Positions 41,363-50,962 are shown, numbered from the stretch's first letter. The stretch: DNA of 64,000 nucleotides from Phycisphaerales bacterium (GCA_028289195.1 JANQQR010000023.1:310001-374000); one strand, 5' to 3'. Notes: generated by a model not told the origin, from the sequence alone. Translations and numbers: made by a program.

Positions 41363-42060
41363 CTCACTCCTCCGGAGGCTTGCGCCTGCATCATCGGGAT
41401 CTGTTCTCTGAGTCGCCGCGCTTCATCGAAATCGAGCGCGGGCGAGTAACTCGCGTCTTCAAAGACTGCGTCCTGGATCGTGACCTTTCGGCCGTCGACG
41501 CTCACTCGGCCCTCCCACAACCAGCGCGCCACCTGGAGCAGCGCCTGGCACTGCTGCACGAACAACTCGTGGCGCAGCTGGGGAACCGGGCGGCCCGGGT
41601 CGACCGGGGCGGCGGTCTGCATCACGATCTTGCCCTCATCCATCACCTGATCGATGAACTCGATCGTATTCCCGAAAAGCCGGGCGTGGTAGGCGAGGGT
41701 GTCGCCAAATCCGTCCATCCCCTTGAACGCCGGCAGGAGCGACGGGTGGAAGTTGACGATCCGGTCGCGGAACGCGTCGCGGAACGCCTGGGAATAGAAG
41801 TTCGTGTAGTACGACAGCACGTGGCTCACCCCGGCGCTGCGCAGGTGCTCGTGGAGCCCCTGGCAGAACACCTCGGGGTCGGGCTCGAAGATCTCCACGA
41901 CCGGCAGCCCGTGGGCCTCGGCCTTGGCGATCGCTCCGCAGGGTCGGTCGGCAACCACGGAGTGCACGCACCCGCGGAGGAACGGGTTCTTGAGCACCTC
42001 GTTCATCACCGAGCCCTCGGTGCTGACGACGAATGCGAATGTGACTCCACCGGTGCTCAT
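41359..42060 (-). CDS. Formyltransferase-domain protein (PurN/ArnA-like)
   Basis: 233 aa from ATG 42060, which overlaps the upstream stop as ATGA; its own stop overlaps the next start the same way. The formyltransferase catalytic set is present: N103 and H105 in VNFHPSLLPAFKG and D141 in QVMDEGKIV. The N-terminal Rossmann part (FAFVVSTEGSVMNEVL) is shorter than in PurN. In an operon with a sugar aminotransferase it more likely N-formylates an amino sugar than a purine precursor; that is inference. Confidence 0.88.
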   Translation of the reverse strand: MSTGGVTFAFVVSTEGSVMNEVLKNPFLRGCVHSVVADRPCGAIAKAEAHGLPVVEIFEPDPEVFCQGLHEHLRSAGVSHVLSYYTNFYSQAFRDAFRDRIVNFHPSLLPAFKGMDGFGDTLAYHARLFGNTIEFIDQVMDEGKIVMQTAAPVDPGRPVPQLRHELFVQQCQALLQVARWLWEGRVSVDGRKVTIQDAVFEDASYSPALDFDEARRLREQIPMMQAQASGGVR

Positions 42061-42986
42061 GCGAATTCGCCCTCCCTGTAGGCGGGGAAGTAGCCAGGGT
42101 CGCCCGCGCCACGCCCGCCGGTCAGCCCAGCGTAGGCCTCGGGCTGGAGCACCGAGGCGCACAGGTATGTCGATCGTGTGCCCGTGGACCAGCCGCGTTT
42201 GAACGCCGAGAGCCCGTCGTTCGCGTCGCTCGTGAGGCCGGCCCCGGCGCCCAGGCCGATCCAGGCGACCTTGCCGTGGAAGTGCTCGAGCATGCGCCAC
42301 TTGGTGGCGTAGGACGCGCGGAGGCGATAGCCCTCCGGGCTGAACGCGACCAGGTGGCCGTGGGCGACGTCGCCGTCGACGTACCACAGGTCGAGGCCGA
42401 CCAGTTCGTCCCCGGACCGCGCCTCGAACCCGACGATCCCCGGTGCAGCGAACTGCGCCGCGAAGGACTCGCGCGAGAACGCCTTCATGCCCGTGATCGA
42501 ATGCCGGCGGCAGAGTTCGCCCCACAATCCCAGCCACTCGTCGAGGAGCTCGAGCGGGTCGGTGCAGACGCGCACGTCGACCTTGCGGAGGGCCTTGCGC
42601 ACGTTCGCCATGTGCGAGGCCTTGACGACGTCCGCCGGGGGCACAGAAGCGTCGGTCACGAAGTGGTGCTTGAATTCCTGCACCCGGTCGAAGACTCCGG
42701 CGAGACTGTCCTCCCCGACCGGGGCGAAGGGCTCGGTCACGAGAGTCAGCGACACCGCCGTCTGACGGAGCGACTCGACGTCGTCCGCCAGCGCGTCCCA
42801 GTCCGTGCAGGTGAACAGCGGGTAGAGGCCCATCGCATCGACGAGTTCCGACCCGGGGATCGGGCGTTCCAGGACCCAGCCGCCGCAGGCTTCGAGGCGC
42901 CGGGGCGAGCCGAACTCGGCGAACGCGCGCGCGTATTCAGCGCTCGCGTATCCACTCGCCGGTCTGACCTGCTGAGCCCCTGTCAT
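42057..42986 (-). CDS. FemAB/BioF2-like GNAT acyltransferase
   Basis: 309 aa from ATG 42986, first gene of the six-gene operon. Double-GNAT features of the BioF2-like (Acetyltransf_6) group are visible: LADDVESLRQTAVSLTLVTEPF, VKASHMANVRKALRKVDVRV, then DELVGLDLWYVDGDVAHGHLVAFSPEGYRLRASYATKW and SDANDGLSAFKRGWSTGTRSTYL, a FemAB-like end. Such enzymes N-acylate sugars or add amino acids to glycans. Grouping with aminotransferase, formyltransferase and GT2 genes supports an amino-sugar acylation role. Confidence 0.8.
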   Translation of the reverse strand: MTGAQQVRPASGYASAEYARAFAEFGSPRRLEACGGWVLERPIPGSELVDAMGLYPLFTCTDWDALADDVESLRQTAVSLTLVTEPFAPVGEDSLAGVFDRVQEFKHHFVTDASVPPADVVKASHMANVRKALRKVDVRVCTDPLELLDEWLGLWGELCRRHSITGMKAFSRESFAAQFAAPGIVGFEARSGDELVGLDLWYVDGDVAHGHLVAFSPEGYRLRASYATKWRMLEHFHGKVAWIGLGAGAGLTSDANDGLSAFKRGWSTGTRSTYLCASVLQPEAYAGLTGGRGAGDPGYFPAYREGEFA

Positions 42987-43457
42987 TCCCTGCCCTTCGA
43001 GGGACGCGGAGCCCGCGTCCCGATGATCCGGCCCCCGATCACGGAGATCGTGAGCCACCCACACGATCGAGGGATCCCGCGCCAGTCCGGCGCGGGACAC
43101 CTCAGAACCAGCGACATCGTACCGTCCGGGCCGGCGCTGGAGCGGAGCCCAGCTCCCGGCGGCAGGGGCGATCGGCACAGATCGGCGCGCCCCCCCAGAC
43201 CCTCGGAGCCCGCGGGTTCTCGCCCCGTCGGGGATGGAATGGGTCCGCCGGAGCGGGCGAGCCGTTGGACGGGAAGCAGAGCGATGCCGGCGTGTTCTCG
43301 GGCCTGAATCGGCGCGCGTTCCCCTGCGCTCCGAGCGAGCGCGGGGCGGACGTCGGGGCATACGCGCCGGCGCACAAGCCCGGTATATCCTCGGCGTCTA
43401 CGCGTATGATGGACGTCGTTCGATGCCGAGACGCTCGTTGACGGGAGGTCATCCGGA
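42987..43457. other. Divergent intergenic region before the DUF4105 gene
   Basis: 471 bp between two divergent genes. Long frames on both strands are GC artefacts (Arg/Pro-rich, no starts). A TATGAT hexamer at about 43404-43409 could be the -10 for the DUF4105 gene, but no matching -35 was found. Nothing else recognised. Confidence 0.4.
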
Positions 43458-44486
43458 ATGCCAGAGCAAGAGATCGATGCCAGCGGCACACCCCCGACCC
43501 GCTTTAAGAAGAGCCTCCGCCTCGTGCTCTGGCTCGTGCTCGCGCTTGTGCTGCTGTTCCCGGCGCTCATCCTGACGATCGTCGGGTCGGGCACCGAGCT
43601 GCCCGGGTGGATCATCGTCGCAGGCGTGGTGTGGATGATCGGCGTGCGCCGGCGCTGGCGCTGGGCCGCGGTCCCTGCGCTCGCAGCGGTGCTGCTGGTC
43701 ATCTTCGTGCGCGCGGGCGTCGAGCCCAGCAACGACCGGACCTGGCAGGAGCACCTGACGGTGATGCCCGAGGTCCGCATCGACGGCGGCGTCATCACCA
43801 TCGAGGGCGTGCGCAATTTCCGGTGGAACGCCGACGAAACCTACGACGCGGCGTGGGAGACCCGCACGTATGAGCTGACAAATCTCCAGGGTGTCGATCT
43901 GATCGTCGAACCCTTCTCGGCCACGTCGCTGCTGGCGCACACGATGCTGAGCTTCGACTTCGGGCCCGACGGGCGCGTGATCCTCACCATCGAGGCCCGC
44001 AAGGAACCCGGCGAGGTCTACGGCATCGTCGACGGCGGCCTGAACCGCTTCGAGATGCTCTACATCTTCGCCGACGAGCGCGACGCGCTCGGCGTGCGCT
44101 ACCATCGCGGCCACCAGCTCTACGCCTACCCCGCGACCGTCGAGCCGGTCGCCCTCCGGGCCTTCTTTCTGGGCCTCGCGACAACAGCGAACAACCTGCG
44201 CACGCGGCCCGCGTTCTACAAGATCGTGCGCGACAACTGCACAACCGCCTGGGTGCGCCATTCCGACGCGCTCAGCACACGCCCGATGGGCCTGAACCTG
44301 GACACAATCTTCAACGCCCGCGTCGGTCGGTTGCTCTACGAGCGCGGCTCCATCCCAACCGACCTGCCTTACGAGCAGATCAAGGCCCGGCACCGTATCG
44401 ACCCGCGCATCCCCGCTGCGATCGACGACCCGGATTTCTCGGATCGCATCCGCGAAGGACAGAACCCGGCGCAGGCGGAGCCGTGA
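43458..44486 (+). CDS. DUF4105 membrane protein
   Basis: 342 aa, SD GGGAGG. Three N-terminal hydrophobic helices (about 20-42, 48-63, 68-86) precede the DUF4105 domain: IEGVRNFRWNADETYDAAWETRTYELTNLQGVDLIVEPF, LLAHTMLSFDFGPDGRVILTIEARKEPGEVYG, LYAYPATVEPVALRAFFLGL and FYKIVRDNCTTAWVRH with an invariant-looking Cys. The conserved H/D/C pattern suggests a papain-like or NlpC-like hydrolase fold, but this is not established. Convergent with the tmRNA gene. Confidence 0.88.
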   Translation: MPEQEIDASGTPPTRFKKSLRLVLWLVLALVLLFPALILTIVGSGTELPGWIIVAGVVWMIGVRRRWRWAAVPALAAVLLVIFVRAGVEPSNDRTWQEHLTVMPEVRIDGGVITIEGVRNFRWNADETYDAAWETRTYELTNLQGVDLIVEPFSATSLLAHTMLSFDFGPDGRVILTIEARKEPGEVYGIVDGGLNRFEMLYIFADERDALGVRYHRGHQLYAYPATVEPVALRAFFLGLATTANNLRTRPAFYKIVRDNCTTAWVRHSDALSTRPMGLNLDTIFNARVGRLLYERGSIPTDLPYEQIKARHRIDPRIPAAIDDPDFSDRIREGQNPAQAEP

Positions 44487-44499
44487 TCCTCAAGAGAAA

Positions 44500-44852
44500 T
44501 GGAGCCGGGGGGAATCGAACCCCCGTGCCGGCACAGTCAGAGTGACGCTTCTACACGCATAGCCCGCGGCTGTTCTCGACCCGTCCGCTTCCGCGGGCAA
44601 CGCGGATCGGGTCATACCTCGTGGTGCTTCTCGTCCCCCCACGCCGAGGTCCGGCGCTTCGGGGTACCAGCCTGATGATCGTTGATCCCGCCCTCATCAG
44701 GCGTCGGAGCGGGATCATGCTGCCGGTTGATTAGGCAGCGAGAGCCAAGTCAGTGTTGGCAATTATGTGGTGCACGCTTGTTAACGCGGCCAGCGTGCGC
44801 CGCGACGCGCAACGTCAAACCTTGCCCTGCCCGGTCGATACCGATCGGCCCC
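44500..44852 (-). ncRNA. ssrA: Transfer-messenger RNA (tmRNA)
   Basis: 353 nt. The 5' end GGGGCCGATCGGTATCGACCGGG and the 3' end GGTTCGATTCCCCCCGGCTCCA form the tRNA-like domain (GGGGCC pairs with GGCTCC with one G-U). CCA is not encoded. The tag frame is at 44760-44734, encoding ANTDLALAA, then TAA (44733-44731); the LAA end is the ClpXP degron. The size and arrangement are those of a one-piece tmRNA. A -10-like TATCTT lies eight bases upstream of the 5' end. It rescues stalled ribosomes. Confidence 0.95.
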
Positions 44853-44960
44853 AGTTGTCAAAGATACTCTCGCCCCGGAGGGCGACATCGGCCGTTTCGA
44901 CGGCTGATTGCAATGATAGGCGGCCGCTCGATCTTGAGGCCCCGCCGTCAACACCCAAAG

Positions 44961-44986
44961 AAAAACCGGCGATCAGGTCCGCCGGT
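44961..44986 (-). terminator. Rho-independent terminator of rpsL-rpsG
   Basis: ACCGGCG (44965-44971) pairs with CGCCGGT (44980-44986) around an 8-nt loop, followed on the minus strand by five T (complement of 44965-44961). It lies 40 nt past the rpsG stop and upstream of the tmRNA gene. Confidence 0.8.
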
Positions 44987-45026
44987 CGTGATCACACAAC
45001 CTGGTTGTCGTCGCGGACGCGACCGC

Positions 45027-45524
<498 letters not shown>

Positions 45525-45665
45525 TGCTGGCTCCTTTCGGCTCATCCGCGGGCGATCAGATCTGCCCGCCGTGTGTTCACCCCGTCGCCGGCCGGGCTAT
45601 CGGGATTACTTGCCAGGAAGCGGCGCGACGCTCGCGCTGCCTCCGGTGGTTCAATTGTCGGGCTC

Positions 45666-46040
45666 TTACTTCTTGCCCTTCTTGGTGCCGTACTTCGAGC
45701 GGCCCTGCTGGCGACCGTCGACGCCGAGCGTGTCGAGCGAGCCCCGGACGACGTGGTAGCGGACGCCCGGGAGGTCGCGGACACGACCGCCGCGAACGAG
45801 GACGATCGAGTGCTCCTGCAGGTTGTGGCCCTCGCCACCGATGTAAGCCGTGACTTCCTTGCCGTTGCTCAGACGCACACGGGCGACCTTGCGGAGCGCG
45901 GAGTTGGGCTTCTTCGGCGTGACGGTGCGCACCTGGAGGCACACGCCGCGCTTCTGCGGGCACGCGTCGAGGTCCTTGACCTTGTTGATCTTGGACTTCG
46001 GGTTGCGCGGCTTGCGGATGAGCTGGTTGATCGTCGGCAT
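45666..46040 (-). CDS. rpsL: 30S ribosomal protein S12
   Basis: 124 aa from ATG 46040. Canonical [15 protein letters not shown] start, [67 protein letters not shown]. The wild-type streptomycin-target Lys residues are in TPKKPNS and the P-G-V-R-Y loop is intact. S12 lies at the decoding centre. It heads a reduced str cluster of only rpsL and rpsG. Confidence 0.99.
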   Translation of the reverse strand: MPTINQLIRKPRNPKSKINKVKDLDACPQKRGVCLQVRTVTPKKPNSALRKVARVRLSNGKEVTAYIGGEGHNLQEHSIVLVRGGRVRDLPGVRYHVVRGSLDTLGVDGRQQGRSKYGTKKGKK

Positions 46041-46163
46041 GCGGCGTGAGCTCCGGCGGTCCCGGGTGTTCCGGGCAAGAAGGCTGGATCGAGCCCGGGG
46101 CGGGACTCCGGCCAGAGCGCGTGGACGCCTCCGGCGGGCCCTGTCAGGGCGTTCTGGGATCAG

Positions 46164-46193
46164 AAAAAAGCTCGCCCCCACCAGAGGGCGAGC
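46164..46193 (-). terminator. Rho-independent terminator of the hendecad-repeat gene
   Basis: GCTCGCCC (46170-46177) pairs with GGGCGAGC (46186-46193) around an 8-nt loop, followed on the minus strand by six T (complement of 46169-46164). Confidence 0.82.
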
Positions 46194-46246
46194 CGAGCAG
46201 TATACCCGGGGATTTCCCTGACGCAAGGGCCGGCAACCGGCCCGGA

Positions 46247-47104
46247 TCAGTCGTCGTCCCGCTCGCGGGAGTCATCGCTCCGGCGGGCCTGGCGGCTCTC
46301 GGCCCGGAGCACCTCCATGGCCTTCTGGCGCTCCTCGCGGCTCAGGCGACCGTCTCCGTCGGCGTCGAATCTGGCCGCGGAGCCCCTGAGGGCGTCCCGG
46401 CGGGAGTCTCGCTCGCTGAGGCGCTGGTCCATCCGGCGCTGGCGCTCCTGGACCCGCTGCTCGACCTCGTCCCGGCGGAGACCGACCCGCTCGTCCTTGC
46501 GCTCCCGACGGTCGGCAACCCGCTGGTCGGACGACGAGCGCCGCTGCGCGACGCGCTCGTCCTGACCGTTCCTGCGTTTTTCGACGCGTCCGTCCGCCTT
46601 GGTGCGGCGCTCGGCCACACGCGAATCGACCTTGGTCTGGCGTTCCGCGATGCGCTGGTCTGCCTTGGCCCGCTTCTCGTTCACACGCGCGACGACCTCG
46701 TCTGGTGCGCCGGTGAGTTTGAGGTCCGCCTTCGCACGGCGATCCTCGCGGGAAGCGGCGCCGGTCGCCCGCTTCTCGGCGCGCTTCTCGTCTGCGCGGG
46801 CCATAGCCTCGGTTCGTTTCGAGTCCATGGTCTGACGGTGCTCGACACGCTTCTTGTCCGCTTCGGCCCTGAAGCCGGCGCGCTTCTCGTCGGCCGTGCT
46901 GCGGCGAGACGTGCGTTTCTCGCCGGCGTGCTGGCGCTTGAGGGTGCGGGTCTTGGACCGCTCGGCCTTCTTGGCCTCGTGCGACTTCTGGGCCGCCTTC
47001 GTCTCCTCGGCGTGCGCGACGGACGCGATGCCGCCGGCCGAGGAGATGAGCAGCGCCGCGAGTGCGCAGGTGATAGTGCGGGACGTGCGGTTCGGCGTGG
47101 CCAT
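46247..47104 (-). CDS. Exported hendecad-repeat (11-residue) helical protein with C-terminal EF-hand
   Basis: 285 aa; signal peptide [32 protein letters not shown]. Residues 62-237 divide without a gap into sixteen 11-residue units, e.g. [88 protein letters not shown]. Each usually has a basic pair, a hydrophobic or small residue at position 4, RR or RQ near 7-8 and an acidic last residue. An EF-hand loop, D247[11 protein letters not shown]258, follows. Composition is over 40% charged with almost no aromatics, so a long single helix or right-handed coiled coil is expected. No family was recognised; LEA group 3 proteins also use 11-mers. Confidence 0.85.
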   Translation of the reverse strand: MATPNRTSRTITCALAALLISSAGGIASVAHAEETKAAQKSHEAKKAERSKTRTLKRQHAGEKRTSRRSTADEKRAGFRAEADKKRVEHRQTMDSKRTEAMARADEKRAEKRATGAASREDRRAKADLKLTGAPDEVVARVNEKRAKADQRIAERQTKVDSRVAERRTKADGRVEKRRNGQDERVAQRRSSSDQRVADRRERKDERVGLRRDEVEQRVQERQRRMDQRLSERDSRRDALRGSAARFDADGDGRLSREERQKAMEVLRAESRQARRSDDSRERDDD

Positions 47105-47304
47105 CGTGTTCGATCCTCCGGTCGTCGGCGTAGGAGTTGCCCGCTGCGAGCGCGGGCGCCCGTCCAGAGAAGGGTCAGAAACCGGAGGCGACGATGCGAA
47201 CGGGCCGCGCCGAACCTGCGCACAGGGGGTGGGCTTGGCGCGACAGCGCAGGCTCGCACATGATGCTCGGGTTATGGGGCCCCACCGGCGATCGACCGAG
47301 CCGC

Positions 47305-47955
47305 CTACTGGATCTGCTTGGCGGCCTTGAATTCCCTGAGCGTGTCCTCGGACTCGAAGTAGTACGTGCGCCCGAAGTGGCGGAGCGTCGCTCCCGCTTC
47401 GTCTGGGAGAAAGCGGGTCTTGCTGACCGGGTCCTCGACGACGGCGCGCTTGATGTAGAACTCGTTGTCAGGGAGCGAGAGCACGACCTTGACGCACGAG
47501 ACGAGTCGGTCGTCGATCCATGCCGCGATCGCGTCGCGGTCGATGGCGTCGAGGGGCATCTCCAGACGCGAGTGACGCTGATAGTCGAGAAACCTGGGGA
47601 TGATCAGCAGGTCGTACTCGAGGACCATGTTGCGCAGATCCGGGTCCGGGGCCACGGAGAGTGAGAGGTTGATGTTCGCGTAGTGGCTCTGGAGCGAGAT
47701 CGCTGCTTCGCGCCGCGAGGGCTCGACGTTCCCGACGATCTTGATGGCGTCGCCGAACTGGCGGGCGAACTCCTCGATCCGCGGATTCCAGATCGAGCGG
47801 AGGTCGTCGCAGAGGGCGTCGAAGTCAGCGATGGCCTTCTCGCGCCGGGCGGCCTCGTCCTTGGTGTCCTGCTCGCGCTCGGCTTCGAGCCTGGCGCGCG
47901 CGTCGAACTCGGCCTTGAGGCGATCGGCGAGCGTTGTCGATCCGGTGGCTGTCAT
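47305..47955 (-). CDS. Hypothetical protein with a C-terminal cysteine-less YHS-like domain
   Basis: 216 aa. Residues 5-55 are a charged coiled coil (RLKAEFDARARLEAEREQDTK ...). A central alpha/beta part (SRREAAISLQSHYANINLSLSVAPDPDLRNMVLEYDLLIIP) has no match I recognise. The end (about 175-209, DPVSKTRFLPDEAGATLRHF then GRTYYFESEDTLREF) follows the YHS pattern DPVCGM...A...GxxYYFCS..C..F, with every Cys replaced, so metal binding is unlikely. No signal peptide; soluble. Role unknown. Confidence 0.65.
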   Translation of the reverse strand: MTATGSTTLADRLKAEFDARARLEAEREQDTKDEAARREKAIADFDALCDDLRSIWNPRIEEFARQFGDAIKIVGNVEPSRREAAISLQSHYANINLSLSVAPDPDLRNMVLEYDLLIIPRFLDYQRHSRLEMPLDAIDRDAIAAWIDDRLVSCVKVVLSLPDNEFYIKRAVVEDPVSKTRFLPDEAGATLRHFGRTYYFESEDTLREFKAAKQIQ

Positions 47956-47997
47956 GGCTGGAACTCCTCTCCTCAGCGTGAATCCACCCCGCCGGGC

Positions 47998-49689
47998 CTA
48001 CGAGTCTAGCACCTGCGAGTCGGTGGTCGGCTGCTCGTGGTTCTCGTCACGCACGAGCTTCTTGGCGGCCCGCTTGGTGAAGTAGTAGATGCGCTTCATG
48101 AGCTCGATCGCGCTCATCTCGTAGCGATAGAGCTCGACCCGCTTCTCGCCGGGCGCGGTCAGGCGCTCGGTCACCCTGGCCGCCAGCGCATCGGCCCGGG
48201 AGATGATCCGCGGCTTGAGCGCGATGACCGCCCTGGCCTTGTCCTGGTCGCCTGTTCGGATCGCCTCGGACACCTCGCCGATGGCCAGCCCCAGCCGGTC
48301 GACCAGCTCGCGGAACTGCTTCTCGGTCTCCTCGCTGGCCTCGAGGTCGTGCTTCCACCAGCTCTCGATGAACGTCGCGAGGTTGAGCGCGAGCGTGTCG
48401 GAGATCGCGTGCAGCTGCCCGGCGGCGCCGAGGAGCGCCTCGAGGCGGTCGGACTCGCTCGACGACAGCTTGCGCTCCAGCAGCTTGCGTGTGTACTCGA
48501 GGATCGAATCGTGCAGACGACTGATGTTCTTGGCTTCAGCGCGCAGCGCCTCGGCTCGCACCCGGGCGTTGCCCGGCTCGGTGTGCCCCAGCAGGGGCGG
48601 GATCATGTCGCCCATGCGCCCGATCTCCATCGCCACCTGGTCGAGCGCCAGGGCGGGAGTGGCCAGGTAGATCTCGTCGATGTACTTCGGGCGCGCCGCT
48701 TCTGGCACCTTGGCCGGGCGGGCCGGCGCGAGCTTCGTGACGATCAACGCCAGCGGGCCGGTGAGCCAGATGAACACCAGCGTGTTGGCGACGTTGAAGA
48801 TCGTGTGGGCGTTGGCGATCTGGCGCGGCGTCTCGGCGGCCAGGCGGTCGACGCCCGAGAGGTCGGGGGAGGCGGGCGATACATAGCGCACGAGTTCGGC
48901 GAGCACGCCGATGAAGAACACCCAGGCGACCGAACCGACCAGGTTGAAGATCACGTGCACCAGGGCCGCCTGCAGCGCGACGCGGGGCTTGCCGATCGAC
49001 GCCAGCAATGCCGTGGCGCTGGTGCCGATGTTGGCCCCGAGCGCCAGCGCGATGCCGGCCTCGAGCGAGATGAAGCCCTGACCGGCCAGGACGATCACGA
49101 TGCCCGTGGTCGCCGACGAGCTCTGCACGAGCGCCGTGAACAGCGCGCCGGCGAGGATGCCCAGGAACGGGTTGTCGAGCGAGGCCATGAAGTCGATGAA
49201 CGGCTGGTGCTCGCGGAGCGGGTTCGTCGCGTCGCTCATGAGGCCCATGCCGAAGAAGATGAAGCCGAGCCCGAGCAGCATCTTGCCGATCTGGGCGATC
49301 GCCTCGTGCTTCTTGAAGAACGTCAGCGCGAACCCGGAGGCGATGAGGCCCAGGGCGTACTCGGTGATCTTGAAGGCGATGATCTGGGCCGTGATCGTGG
49401 TGCCGATATTCGCCCCGAGGATCACGCCCACCGACTGCTGCAGGTTCATCACGCCGGCCGAGACGAAGCCCACGACCAGCACCGTCGTGACCGACGACGA
49501 CTGGATGACCGCGGTGACGAACGCCCCGGTGATCGCCGCCGTGAACCGGTTGCCGGTCAGTTTGGCCAGCACCGTGCGCATGCCCGAGCCGGCGACGGCC
49601 TTGAGCGCCTCGGTCATGCTGTCCATGCCGAGCAGGAAGATCGCCAGCCCCCCGAGGAGTCCGACGACGATTGGCGTGATCTCGAGCAT
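47998..49689 (-). CDS. Na/Pi cotransporter family protein with PhoU-like domain
   Basis: 563 aa. The two inverted Na/Pi-cotransporter repeats carry the QSSS signatures at 63-66 (AVIQSSSVTT) and 190-193 (ALVQSSSATT), each followed by a GANIGT motif. About eight to nine transmembrane helices end near residue 330; the last ~200 residues are helical and PhoU-like (MEIGRMGDMIPPLLGH ... LHDSILEYTRKLLERKLSSSE). By family it imports phosphate with sodium across the inner membrane. No other pst/pho gene is nearby. Confidence 0.93.
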   Translation of the reverse strand: MLEITPIVVGLLGGLAIFLLGMDSMTEALKAVAGSGMRTVLAKLTGNRFTAAITGAFVTAVIQSSSVTTVLVVGFVSAGVMNLQQSVGVILGANIGTTITAQIIAFKITEYALGLIASGFALTFFKKHEAIAQIGKMLLGLGFIFFGMGLMSDATNPLREHQPFIDFMASLDNPFLGILAGALFTALVQSSSATTGIVIVLAGQGFISLEAGIALALGANIGTSATALLASIGKPRVALQAALVHVIFNLVGSVAWVFFIGVLAELVRYVSPASPDLSGVDRLAAETPRQIANAHTIFNVANTLVFIWLTGPLALIVTKLAPARPAKVPEAARPKYIDEIYLATPALALDQVAMEIGRMGDMIPPLLGHTEPGNARVRAEALRAEAKNISRLHDSILEYTRKLLERKLSSSESDRLEALLGAAGQLHAISDTLALNLATFIESWWKHDLEASEETEKQFRELVDRLGLAIGEVSEAIRTGDQDKARAVIALKPRIISRADALAARVTERLTAPGEKRVELYRYEMSAIELMKRIYYFTKRAAKKLVRDENHEQPTTDSQVLDS

Positions 49690-49783
49690 GAAGCGGGCCC
49701 TGCGAATCCCCGGACGCGCAGGTACAGGCTAATCGCTTGTCGGCGTGTGAGGCAAGGACGATCGCGGGCGAACCCAGTAGCGG

Positions 49784-50962
49784 TTACGCCGCCCGGCCGC
49801 CGCGCAGCAACCGCACGCGGGACGGATCGTCCGAGCAGAGCGACGCGACGCGATCAATGAACACCTGGATGAGATCGGCGTCGTATCGGTCGCCCGCGCC
49901 CTCCGCCAGGATCTCGATCGCCTGTTCATGGCTGAGGGCCGCTCGATACGGGCGGTGCGTGCGGAGCGCGTCGAAGACGTCGGCGACCTGCACGACCTTG
50001 CTGGCCAGGCTGAGGTTCCAAGCCCGCCTGCGATTTGGATACCCGCTCCCGTCCAGGTGCAGATGATGCTCGTACGCAACGATCGGCGCGAGATCGGGCA
50101 CCTCGTCGATCTCGAAGAGCAGCCGAGCCCCGTTGACGGGGTGCAGCCGAACAACGTCGAGTTCTTCGTTCTCGAGCTTGCCCTGTTTGTTGAGGAGTTC
50201 CACCGGCACTTCGCGCTTCCCGATGTCATGCAGCAACGCCGCCGCGGTCAGATCCTGGAGGGCGCCGGACTTCAGACCCACGGCCTCTCCCAGCGCTGCG
50301 GCAAGGACAGAGACGTTCAGGGTGTGCACATAGGTGTACTCATCGAATCGCTTGAGTTGCGCCAGGGGCAGCAGCGTCCCGGCGTGGATGGTCACGGACG
50401 TGCAGATCGTGCCCACGAGATCGCCGAGAGCGCGATTGTCGTACCGCCCGCTCGTGGCCACGGAGTCCAGGACGCCGGTGAGCACCTGCTCAACCCGCGC
50501 CGGGCTCAGAGCATCGGCGTCGAGATCCGAGTGCGGATCGGGCGTCTGGGAGTCGTCTTCGCTCTCCCTCGCGCCCGCGACATATCCGAACGTGATGCCC
50601 GGGATCGGCCTCGGCCGCTCCCCATCGGAGTCTTCGGCCGTGAGGCGCCGGATGAACTCGGCCAAAGCCGATCGGTCGAGGCCCCGGCGGAACGCGATGG
50701 ACTCGACACCGCACTCGGCCATGCGCCCGAACAACCCGCTGGCGAGTTCCCCGCTCGCCTCGAGCACGCTGTCCCCGACGACCACCTTCTGCTCGAAACA
50801 CAAGACGACGATCTCCGGCTGCAGCCGGAGCGCTTCGTGCAGACACTCGGACGCGAGCGTGAGACCGCGTTCGACGACCGGATGGTCCGGAGCGTATCGC
50901 GCGCAGGCGTACATCGAGGTCTGGAGCGCCTTGAGAGCCGGGTTGAGATACTTGGCGATCAC
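49784..50962 (-). CDS. HD-GYP domain protein, coupled to the upstream helical-repeat gene
   Basis: 392 aa from GTG 50962, which overlaps the upstream TGA as GTGA; this decides the start. Residues 10-45 (LKALQTSMYACARYAPDHPVVERGL) resemble the N-terminus of the upstream protein. The HD-GYP domain has H213 (YVHTLNVS), H245-D246 (LLHDIGK), H274 (RLHPVNGA) and the GYP loop at 299-309, which reads HHLHLDGSGYP: the Glu of the usual HHExxDGxGYP is Leu. By family it degrades cyclic di-GMP; the altered metal-site residue makes activity uncertain. No receiver domain. Confidence 0.85.
   Translation of the reverse strand: MIAKYLNPALKALQTSMYACARYAPDHPVVERGLTLASECLHEALRLQPEIVVLCFEQKVVVGDSVLEASGELASGLFGRMAECGVESIAFRRGLDRSALAEFIRRLTAEDSDGERPRPIPGITFGYVAGARESEDDSQTPDPHSDLDADALSPARVEQVLTGVLDSVATSGRYDNRALGDLVGTICTSVTIHAGTLLPLAQLKRFDEYTYVHTLNVSVLAAALGEAVGLKSGALQDLTAAALLHDIGKREVPVELLNKQGKLENEELDVVRLHPVNGARLLFEIDEVPDLAPIVAYEHHLHLDGSGYPNRRRAWNLSLASKVVQVADVFDALRTHRPYRAALSHEQAIEILAEGAGDRYDADLIQVFIDRVASLCSDDPSRVRLLRGGRAA

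Noticed and set aside
39557..41449. A 630-aa plus-strand frame
   Set aside because: It is antisense to both PhyH genes and the aminotransferase, all of which have intact catalytic motifs.
46046..47263. A 405-aa plus-strand frame opposite the hendecad-repeat gene
   Set aside because: It is the mirror of a repetitive gene; the minus frame has a signal peptide, exact 11-mer periodicity, an EF-hand and a terminator.
48037..49860. A 607-aa plus-strand frame
   Set aside because: Antisense to the Na/Pi cotransporter; extremely Arg/Asp/Glu-rich, as expected from the complement of hydrophobic codons.
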